Part shown: in pieces, positions 50,101-62,100 of the stretch
How positions within the stretch are numbered: the first letter of the stretch is position 1
Layout of the letters: the number at the start of each line of letters is the position of its first letter
Origin: Strigops habroptila
Taxonomy: Eukaryota > Chordata > Aves > Psittaciformes > Psittacidae
Reading direction: 5' to 3'
Length of the DNA stretch: 64,000 bases
Assembly (NCBI RefSeq): GCF_004027225.2
Contig: NC_044282.2
Location: 75,588,287 to 75,652,286 of the forward strand
Notes under the pieces: model-generated
Told to the model about the DNA's origin: nothing
The model's input: only the letters and a program-made list of their open reading frames with translations
Databases searched by the model: none
Made by a program: the position numbers and the translations under genes

Positions 50101-53100
50101 CTGTCACCACTCTAAGGTGCCACATAAGGTGCAACAAAGACTTTGGACTCCCACAGGCTTAAGATTCCCAACCTAAAACTTGGTCTGCCTGAAACACTTT
50201 TGCTTCAGAAGTTAGATTTTGACGTGGCTTTATTAAAACAAATATTATTGCCCTAGAGCTGAAGGAAAGGGGACAACTTCAACTTTTAAAGTGTAATTAC
50301 CCCAATTCCAAGGTATCCTCTCCTCACAAAACCAGTTTGGAACGAACCATAAGTAATATGTTAAATATGCCAGAAGTTTATCAGAATTATGTTCAGCCCG
50401 CTGTAACCCAGCGAGGAGCAGAGCTTTCAGCCTGCTGCTGCCAACCTCACCAACCCCTGCTTGTGAAGCATGAGGATAATCTTCACGCAGACTGACTACT
50501 GCTTTATCACAGACAGCACCAGACCTCAGGCACGTCCAGGTTTCAGCTGGAACATAACTACTTGTGAAGGGAAACAGTGATAAGCCTCTCCTGGAAAACA
50601 AACAATTTATTTTCACCTTCACACCACACTTGTTGTAGAACGACACCAGAACAGGAAGTGTTCATAACCAGGAGATTGCAAAAGGATCGATGCTGAGCTT
50701 TCAGAAGCACGATCACATCTCTAAAAGGAAGATCTTCAAACATTTCATTAAGAGGGCAAGGTGTAGTAGGTGCTTTGTAACTGAGGTAGTTTGTACTTCC
50801 AGCTTGGAAAACATTTATTTTACAACTGCCTCTTAAGCATGAGAATTCCAGATGTTAATCCAGACAAAGAGTTTATAATACCATTAAGCATTAAATGACT
50901 CAAAAGTAATGCCACAGGCTGCTGAAAGCATGTGGGAGCTACTTAAAGCCTTACTGCTTCAGACTATAGATTGATAACTGGACAAAAGCACCAAGGAAAG
51001 CTGCCAGAGTTACTGCAGGGGTAAGAAAGAGCTTCAAGGTACAGAGGGAAAACCTGCTATGCCACACATCTCATAATGCCTGGGTATATTCTCTTTGATT
51101 ATAGAACACTGTCCCGAGCCAGATACTCCTGTGTCTGCCTGTGGCCATCTCACAACACAGGTGAGCTGCCTTGGGGGAAGGTTCACAGAACCACTGCTGC
51201 CAGCAGGAACCTCTGGAAATCATGTAGTGCACCCCCTCTGCCCCAGCATGGCCATGAGCTGCTCAGGTTGCCCAGGACCATGTCCAGCTGGGACTGGAGT
51301 ATCTCCAAGGCTGGAGACTCCACAACCCCTCTGGAAAACATGTTCCAGGGTCTCACCACCCTCAGAGTGAACATGTGCTTTCTTACGCTCAGATACCCAA
51401 ATAATGATTTATAACTGAGCTGTTACACTCTTGGGTGAATAGTGTAACCAGCCACAGAATTTGACAGACCTTTAAAATGAATATTCTCTAAAGGAAGCAG
51501 AAGATGCATTAAAGCACTGCAACTGCTTTTTCATTCTTTGGATGCATCCAAATATTTCTATATTCCCCAAAGCATTTTGCACAAGGTACTAATGAGCCAC
51601 TGATTGAACAGGACCAGATCCATTCATTAAATGCAAAGGAGACAAAAGACAATTACACAGTAAGGCTGATAATAATAGCAACATGATTAATCTAGTTCAG
51701 GACACAGTGACAAATCTGGAATGACTGCTGGAGTTACTAATAATCACTGCAATCCTAAATCACTTGCTAAACCAGCATGTCTTCTTCATACTAATTTCTC
51801 TTCAAAAATATACCTGCTGCAAAGCGCTTCTCCCCCATGCCAAGGAACACAAGTTCCCTCTGTGACTTGGTGCATCACTGTCTCACCAAGATCGTTCTCC
51901 ATTTTCTTCCTACTTTTGCCCAGATTAAGCCTAAGGTCAGTACAGTATAGCTCAAGAAATAAAAAGTTGAAAATTCACCTTGCCAAGCGTATTTCTTCCC
52001 ATTTAAATCAATAGCAAAGTCTTCAGGGTAGAAGTCAATTATGCTTGATTCCTGTATTTGAGAAAATAAATGAGAAAATCATTAAAGCCAATTGTGGGAT
52101 TGATTCAGAATGCCACGAGTGCTGCACTTCACACAGGGCGGGCAACCCACAGCTGAGGGGGATGCAAAGAACTTTGACTAACAGAAACATCTTTTATTAA
52201 AGGCCATTGAAACACAAAGTGTGGTGGGGCACTTCCACTACTATAAGAATATCAAACCAAGAAATGGAGCAGGATGGAATCATTCCAGATACCTGGGTTA
52301 AGGCATCTGCTCCTCAGTGGAGTTTTGCAAGGTTTCTATAAGCACGTAAACAATCTCAAAGTATACGAGTCAGGAACCAATTTTTGTCACTGAAACATAT
52401 GAATTCAAAGAACCTCTTTTAAGGATCTTTGAAGAACCTCTGCAATGTACCAAACCCTCCCACCTGGTCCCCATTAGTTTTCTGCCTGAAGAAGCAACAG
52501 CAAGTCATGCTCACACACTGCAAGACAACAGAACCTTATAGAGAGAGATACAGTGAGGATTCTTACTGGATCTGTCATGAGCTTCCTCCACGTTGGTGGC
52601 AGAAAATTCCCACTGGCAGCTGGAAACACTCCCATAAGTTGTTCAAGAGGCTTAAACTGTTGGAATGAAACAAGCAGATGTAGGATACTTGTAACGAGCT
52701 GTGAAGCCATGAAGAAAGGAAGGAGGGTGTCCTACCGGTTTGGAGCCTTTCTCAAAATCCGAAGGCATGTCTGCAATACCCTCGAAGTCAGAAGCAAAGG
52801 GAGCATAGTGGAAAGGGTAATACCAGTTCCAGGAGGCACAGCCCTAGGACAGAGAAACATAAATCAGACAGATCAGAGAAGTAAGAAATAAATAACTCAT
52901 GTAGCCCAGTCACTAAAGATGACAACGCTTCACCCAGCATCAACCAGGAGAAAGAGTCCCCAGGATTAGAAAAGAAAGAGCTCTTGCCTCTAAAGGTACT
53001 CTGGACTTCAGGATGGGACTTAACTGTTCATAGCCAGGCTAGAGCGAGTGAGTTCACGGGACAGGGAGTGGAGGCCTCGGGCACTTCCTCAGCAGCACAG

Positions 53101-56100
53101 AGCAGCAGATAGACTTCTATGCCAGAGTACTCTTGCTATGTGCTAGGTCTGAGTCACTAAGGAAGACAGCCAAAGAGACAGGACCTAGCACCAGAACAAC
53201 ACAAAAGACCTTACAGAAGCATCTTGACCTCAGCTTCAGGACACTGTGACGTACCTCATGCCTTTTTCCTCCCCCCGAGATAAACCACACGAGCACATGC
53301 ACAAAGTCCAGTACAATCGAGCATAAAAGTTCCTTGCAAAGAGTAGGAAATCATGGTCTGTTCACACACTTAACCAGCCCCGGGGCTAAACTCAGGAGTC
53401 TGGAACAACTGGACACGATTTCAACTTGTGTTGAGTTGCTGCCACGTCTGGAACAGGGAAATGACACAGGGAAGGAATTTCCAGGTTCTCTGCAACTGTG
53501 TATGCAGCAGGATCATGCCGGGCAGAGCCATGATTGCTCTCAACAGGAACAGGGGAAGTATTTCTCTGGCAGCACACAGTTTGTAGTCCTGTCAATTCAA
53601 AATCCCACTGCTAACTTGGGAATATGGAGACCAGAGAACCCTGCCACGATACACTCCACAAGGTGTGAAAATGTGAACAAGCTTTGCTGCAGGCTGAAAA
53701 GCATTCTGGCTTTAACTGTTACTCTTCTGCTCAGTACCAGCACTAATATACACTTGGAGCAACATTTTGCTTTTCCCTTCTTATTCATCTGTCTTGAGTA
53801 CTGGGAACTCTAAAGTGCCTCACTTCAAAGAGGCAAAATAAGCCTCAAAAAGGAGAAAATAAACTCGCCACACACCAGAACACAATGCACTTTGTAAAGG
53901 AAACGTGGCTCTAGAAGGTCTAAGTCAAGTTTTCACCTCCTCAGCTATTTTTCTTAGCAGCACCACTTGAAACAAAAGCTACTATTTTGACTTCCAATTC
54001 TGAATAAGTAAATGTCAATGAGGCTCTTCGAGCGATTTTGGCTATAAAATTACAGAGACCGTAATTATTAGATGCAATTCTTCAGACGGCTGCAGTGGGT
54101 TTCAACAGCCAGGTGGGTGCTTCCTTCCTGTTTTAATCTATTTTTTTCTTCTCCAAACAGGTGTCCCCACTAGTGGAGCCTGTTCTGCATTATGAGCTTT
54201 GGATAAGAACAGAAGCAGCACAACATGTGGATTCTGTCACAAGTTTTATGGACAATGAGCAGAGTTATTGGAAGCAATTCTTATTATAGTAAAAAGAAAA
54301 AAAACCCAAACCCTCAAGCAAACCTATTCTGATATTCCCCAACAGAAGTCCAACAGCTTCCTAATCTGATTTCCATATGGGTAAAAAGAGGTTTGACTGC
54401 TGCTCCATTCCAATACTATGTACAGCAGGTTACACAAGAAAAAGCAGCAGCACGTGCAAGTCCTTCATGGCTGCACTGGTTTAAGTCTGCAGTGTCATTT
54501 TAGTAAGGTGTAGAGAGACACTTGCCTTCTTCTGGAGTAATCCGAGCATGAAGCACACCAGCAAATACAAAGCCCAAAACATCTGTGTGCTGTTACCAAG
54601 GTTTCCTTTGGAACACTTCAAAACCAGAAGATATTTTCTGTACAGCCACTCTTCCTTGAGGTCTTAGTGGAGCTCCTCAGGTTCCCTGAGAGCACCGTGG
54701 TCCTGCCTGCAGCCCTCGCCAACCTCACCAATTTATTTTCTCTGCAGCTGCAATCACCCACCCCTCCTACAGGCACCAGCCACGGCAGCCACAGCAGCTA
54801 CAGGCTCAGAAGAACCAGGAGTCACCTACACACATCTCAACACTAAATTGGTTTTACAAGCTGAGCAAGTGAGTGCTGCGCAGGGACGTGCCCACATTGG
54901 TTTCAGTTTGGTACAGGTCCGTCTATGCATTTAAAGCCACAGATCTCAGCAGTGCACATGCAGATGCAGTTCTGGTTTGAACAGCTATAAGAGCACACGA
55001 TGATGTCTGCACAAGGCCATGAGCACAAAGCAATGAACACACCCCCCATGCGCACTTCTCTGAATAGAACAAACTTCACCTCTTCAAATAAGTATAAATA
55101 TTTTGGTCACCTTGTAAATATTATCACACACTTCTCTGAATAAAACAAACTTAACTTTGCAGTCTTCAAACGAGTATGAATATTTCGGTCACTTGTAAAT
55201 ATTACCTTGGTTTTGCCATATACTCCCTTCCTCTGAGCCCTTCAGTTTCCCCTACAATCCAGACTGCCCTTTGCAGTGGGCTTGTGCATCACTGACAGTT
55301 CTCCAGCAGATACTTAGAGCTAAGCTGAAGATTCATGTACACACTTTGGAGACATACGGGCACGTATGGAGTTCTAGGACTATATCCTGCCATGGTTAGC
55401 AGGAACACAGTTTGCTTTCAGCAGCCCTTAACTGTGCAGGATCGCAGGAATTTCCACCTATAAAGGTGTCCAGGTGACATTTCTCCTTTGCAGAAGGAGC
55501 TGCTCAAGGATGCGGAGCAACTGCAACACACCTGCAAACCTTAAACTCCATGATTTTCATCCACCATAACATGCGAGTCAGAGCCAAACTCAACTAATAA
55601 ATACAGTGGAAGGGAACACACTCCCTTTGTGTTCCAAGGGGAAAAGTGAGTAAAAACCAAACACAAAAAAGCCAGAAGTACACATTAAAACAAGCTAACT
55701 TTACGACTGCATAGTCTTTTGCAGGCACAGGTGGGTGTTCGCCCTGCTTTAAGTTGGACAGGCACAAGCCCCCTATGGAAAAGGTGTGGTTTTATCAACA
55801 GGGCACTGTACTCAAGCCACAAAGCCCTGCCCAGGCAGATGAACTTCCCCAGCTCGAGCACATTCTGTTCCCAGGTCACACACCAATATAACTTACTCTG
55901 TCTTCAGGGCACGAAGCTGGTTATTAACCACTGGTGCCACAACCCCCAGTATGTGTGTGTAATCTCCCACCAATCTGACATCTCAATTATCGAAAGATTT
56001 AAATCAGACAGAGATTACTTCAATCACAATGCACTTCATGGAACATCATTACAACCCATGGAGGAGACTGACAACTCTGTTCCTTTCAAATTCTTACTGG

Positions 56101-59100
56101 CGTTTCACAGGCTTTGTCCTTTGTTCACTCTTTCAGTCATCTGCAATTTCCCTATGCGTGGCTATGTATGGCAAAGGAAAAATGTGCATCAGGCCTTAAT
56201 AAACCAACAAGCAGCGTTACTGTATGTGAGAAACAAAAACTGCATTCACATAAGGAGTGCCAAACGGAACGGGCACCCACTTCTATTCCAGCCTCAAAAA
56301 AACCACTGCGTTTCAGACACGAGCAATGGGCAAGGACTGCTTCCTGAAAAGAAACAGGGAGCAGACACAACAGCAAAGTGCAGTCTCAGAGCAGCAGTTT
56401 GTAGGTACCTGATAGTAGTATCTGAGGACCCAGCACAGCCCCTCCACGTAGGACTGTACAACCTTGCGCCGGAATTTCTCATCAGATGCATCAACATCGA
56501 ATTTGTTTTTATAGTAGCGCTGCTTCCAACCAGTTTCCCACAACCTGCACAACACACACACAGAGCTGTCAGTACCTGCCAGTATATGCACATTTACACA
56601 CCTGAATTAAAATAGAAGCCAAAGTCACTTGCACCTTCAATCCCCAGTTTCAGACAACTTAAATGAAAGCATAAAACCTGATGCTCAACAGCAAGGGAAT
56701 GAAATTCGATGGTTGGCATCACAGAAAATCCAGATGAAATTCCAAAGGCACCATCCTGATAAACACATCTTCAAAGTACTTGTTAGGAGCAGGGATGATT
56801 TTCAAACCTGCGCCTGGTGCTGTGAGGATTTTTCACAACAGTATTGTTCCTAGTCAGTAATTTCATCGTTCCCATCAGGAACCCACTACGAAACCCGCCA
56901 TTTGAACTTGGTTCTTTAAACCACTACAAAGAGAACAAACTCTTCCCCTGCCTTGTTTTGTTTAACCTACCCTAGGCCAGAGTCTTTATCTTGCTGGAGT
57001 ATCTTCTCACATCAAGCTCATTCCTCTATTCCTAATGCTCCTCTCAAGCAGAAAAGTGATAGTTTCCCTGCTACTCAAAATAAACAGCAAGCAAATAAAC
57101 AATAAGCAGCAGCAGCTTGATTTCTGTACTCTACTGCTGCTCAGATGAGCTGCGAGTAGAGGAGTTATCTGCAACTCGGGAATCCAGGCCTTGCTGACTC
57201 ACATCACACAAGGTCCCTTTTACACAGGGATTTTCAGTCTTTCATGCCAGAGATGGATATTGGAGTTCAAGGAGCAATCTCAGACACCACTGATCCTTAC
57301 TTCCCACAGCTCCCCCTTATGTCTGTCTACAGACGGGGCAGGGGAAACCACCACTCGTCTTTGACACAGAAGCACCTGAATTCCTCAACTCTGCTCTATA
57401 ATGCTAGGAAAAAGTGACTGATGTGATATACTGGACCACATTTAGAGCAAAAATATTCCATGAGGATTAATGGTAAGCACAGAGCATAGGCTCCTCAGAA
57501 AAGTGAGAAGGCAGGGGGGATACAGTGGTGATGGGCACAGGCAGCAATGGGAATCACTGCCTATGGGCTCAGAGCCTTTCTTCCTTGGACATTTTATCTG
57601 CTCACTCTATCTGCTGTGTCCCCTGTCATTCAAGAGGAGACATGTCACTTCTGAGAGAACAATTGTGCCCCAAGCAAGACACATTAATATGCACATAAAC
57701 CTGCAAGTTGTTAGTGCAAACAGGCATGACTTCATCTTGGGGGAGATTCCAGTTCAGCTCAGAGACTGCCATCTAAAGAGGTAGGTTAAGAAATGGAAAG
57801 ATAAAGCTCTACTTAACATTTGGTTCAATCATACCATGCTTCAGAACTGGCCTCCCTCACAAAACTATCTGGGGTGGGTTTGGGGATTTTTTGATTTGTT
57901 TTACTTTGATGATGATAATAATAGTAATAATAATAATAGTAATAACAACATTTAAACCTACTATTCACCATAGTGCGTGCATTTTACACATCTCAAAGTT
58001 CACATGAATTCTGGTATTCAAGTGAACTAAAGCAAATTACAAATCTGATGTAGATACTGATTAAATCAGATAATCCCTTAATAATAATTTTTAATCGAAT
58101 TTTATTCTCCACTATTCAAAACTTGGCATAATCACATCTGAAAACCATCATCAAAGATCCCTTTCCACAAAGGCTGTGACCACCTTAAATTACATAGAGA
58201 ACATAAAGGCCACAAGTAATCTGTGAGATCACTTCAAACTCACACTTGTCAGGATCTCAGAGAGCACTAAATAGAGTGAATGAAGCCTTAAAGAGAGAGC
58301 AAAGACGGGTTTATGCTTTTTGACATGATGCATATCCTTTGGGGTTTGCAAAATAGATCTTCCCATGCTTCTGCTTCAGGTTACTTGCCCAGTGCAGGAA
58401 TACTTCTTAAAATCTGACCTGAGCTAATCAAAGGTGATTCGAACTGATGAGGAGATGGAGAAACCAGGAGATGTTTTCAAGACCTTAGAAAGCAGGTGAG
58501 CAAGGACAGGGGACTTGTGCTAAAGCCCTGAAGGACAGAGTCAGGAACATCTGCAGTCTGTGAGCATCTGCCCTAAGAGCTCCCTGGCAGTGAGGCACTT
58601 GCAGAAACGTCAAAACCCTTTTCTGTAGGATAACAAAACCCAATCTGGTGGCTGACTACAACTATTCATTCTAGTGTTAAAGTCATTCTAAATACAAAAT
58701 GTATTTTAGCAAACAACAACTTTGCCATCCAGTACATTTATGCAGTTGTGTTTACTTACTGTGAGAAGCATAAAATTATTTTCCACTCAGAAAAGCATCT
58801 GAATAAGTACTCTGAGCTACAAAAGAGCTTAAATAACCACAGATGAAGGCAGCATATCCTTCTGCTTGACAATACCAAGCCTGTCAAAACTATTGCTACT
58901 TGTAAATCACCACAGTTCATTCAACTAGTTGTTGTAAAGCTGTTACAGCTTCTTTTAGAAGCTCAGCTAAAATTCCAATGGAAAGCAACATCCAAATTTA
59001 TCCTGGTTTTAGGTACAAATTCTGCTTGATTGATTTAAAAAATAGAAATCAATCCATTCAGATCTGCACATACAGGAAAGAAAATAAGACTGAGAGCTTG

Positions 59101-62100
59101 AATACCTGCTACTGGAAGATCTGATGGGCTAGATGTCACAAATATGCCACAACAACAGCGCTGGGCACTCATTATCAGTACTTCACTATGAAGTAACCCT
59201 TATTGTTTTCCCATGTCCACCTACATCCCCTGCCTCTACAGAAAACACAAACCTACTGGTTGCACTTAGCAGGGCAGAGCCTTTAACAAAAATAAGAGCT
59301 TTCACCCTTGGCTTAACGGGTGATGGCTTGATTTAAACCTTTGATAAATGCAGCCTCACTGGTACCTCACTGACACTTAATTCTCATAAAATTCCTATTC
59401 TGTAATCATCTAGGGATCAGCTGTCCTAAGCCATTTAATGAACTCATCACAGACAAAACATCTCTGCTACAAATCAGAGATGAAGGAAAACATATTTCAA
59501 TAGTCAAGATAAATAACGCTGCACATGTGAATGTAACTGAATTTTACGGGTTAAATAGCTCAAAAATTCAACTGCAAAACAGTGGCATTCAGCTCACATA
59601 ATCACAGCTGAGCAGTGGATGTCTAGTCAATCTAGGGCTTGGTCTCAAAGGGAGTAGCGGCTTGGAGGATGGAAACCCGCACGCATACTAATCTGGATAC
59701 TTAGATTTAACAGCTAGAGCTTACCCATCTCCCTGGAATTCAGTGAATATTCTAACCCTCCACATTAATTACCGCTGGATAAAAAGATCATAGGAAAGCA
59801 TCTGAAGGCACCGCTGCTCTGAGCTAAATGGCATTAATTACACTGCATCTATTTCAGCAATTTGCTAACAAAGTGCTACATAAAAATGGCTTCACCTGAT
59901 ATTATCCTCTGGCTCAGGTTCGCTGTCACTATCTTCAGCTTTCCGCTTAATTCCTCCTGCCAGGGACGGGCTGCTGTCAGGAGTCAGGCTAGTGTTTGGA
60001 GATGATGAAGTTGTCTAGGGCCAGAATTGTTACAGATAAATGGGGGGGTAAGGGGGAAGAAGGATTTATTGGACGTTATAAATTCAAGTTAAAATGAACA
60101 GCTTTGTGATAATCACATGCACCATTTTAGCTCCCCAAAAACTCAAGGCAAAAGTTACACAACCCTTAAGCTATTAAGTCAAGTAGCAAAAGAACAGAAG
60201 AACACATCTTTGTATTTAAAGGCAGACATCGATACATACAGGCAGAAAAATCACTGTATTTGAGAAAGGAGAAGATGTAATAACCTGATAAAACATGCCA
60301 TTTTTCATATATTCCAATTTTGGAATACAACTGTTTTCTCTGGTCCTACAGCTTATGTTATACTTCATTTTACAGGAACAGTGAAAAATGCATACACAGA
60401 CTACTGTAAAAATCCTGCTTGTGACTCAGAAAAGGCAGAAATACTCAAAGTTTGTTCTGATCTTTCTAACAACTGATCTTTGAAACTCCTTTCAAATTTA
60501 TCCATTTTAATATTACAGTGAAGAAACATCTCCCATTCCATAAAGGAACTGATTTGTTTAACACATGTGCCAAAGTTTGAAGATTTAAAGGGAAGAATAG
60601 CAGAGATTATGCTTTCAAAAAGCATTTTATATTTATTCAGATGTAAGAGACAGGACCCACATCTTTATGAGGAAAAGTACCTTTAATTTGTTCACTGCTT
60701 GAAGATTTATGCCCAGAAGGAAAAGATTTATCAAAATTGTTACTTAAAATTAAAACCCCAGCCTTCTAACAGAGAATTCAACTTATTTCTGGTTTTCCCT
60801 CACTTTCTAACACCTTTCCAAAAACTTCATCCGATTTTCAACTCTTCCCAGCAAAAAGCCACACTTGGGCAAGCAAAAGCAGCTGACAAACACATAGCTA
60901 TGCAAATCACAAGTTCCGAGATACAGGTATCTATGTCTGTGTGTCTATATAAATTCCAAAAAGAATATTAACAAGCTCAGGTATTCAGCGTGTGTCTCTC
61001 CCAAACATCCAGAGGAAGTTCCTAAACCTGACTCCACAAGTGCCAAACAAGTCTGAGGAGAAGAGCCAGTGTATTTGACTCGGATGCATTCACCTCACAC
61101 TTGCCCTCCCAGAACTATGTAACAAGCAGCATCATACCAAACATTAAAATAAAGAACACAGCTTTATTCAAGTAATCTCACAAAAACTGGTTATTAAAAG
61201 CCACTTCCTTGAAAAATAAATTTTCCTGGTGCCTGCTTTTCAAGAAAGCTCGATGGGTTAGAGGAAAAGGTGTCCAGAGCAGCACAGGATGTGATTACTG
61301 CCCTTCTGTGTGTAAATACCTTTGAACATGTACTTACAGAATTCTGTCTGTCATGCATCCTCATCTCAAAGGCAGCTTGTCTGGGGTTACTGATTGCCTG
61401 AGGACTGGATCGATTTCCCAGAGCTTGAGGGGAAAACTGTCCACCAGGAATAAAAGAAGGCTGATCCCTCTGAAAGATAAATACAGAGAGTGTAGTGGAA
61501 AAGCTGTGTAATCTCCACAGCAGCGCCATGATACGCTCTCTCGGTTTTCAGATTAACATGCTACACAAAACAAGCATAATTTACTGACTTCAGCTTTAGT
61601 TATGTGTAATAATCTCAACCAGACATAAGATGACACAAGAAAGACCCTTATATTCCTGTAATTTATTAAGCTCTTCTTAAAAATACCCAATCAAACCCTG
61701 CATTTTGTGCCTGTGTTCTTTCTATGTGAGCTGAAAGATGGTTTTTGGGTAAGTGAAACTTCATCTAACATGCTGTGAGGCATGTATTTTTCGTAAGCAA
61801 AGTGAATAACCTCTTCCGGTCTAATAGGGATAGTCAGATAATATGTAATTTAAAAAACAAACACAAGATCTAGATAGTACTCACAGTGGGAGCATCACAT
61901 GCCCTGGAAGCTACACTTACCTGAATGCCCTAACCAAGAACAAAGCCGTAGAAACAAACTGCAAGAGCCCATTTTTGAAATGCCAGAATACTTTGGGAGT
62001 AGAGGAAAACTCCGTATCATTCCAATACCATAACCTTAAAGAATTCAGTTTACACATGGGTCAGAAAGGGCAAACGTGTTCCCTCTACAGCTAATGCTTC

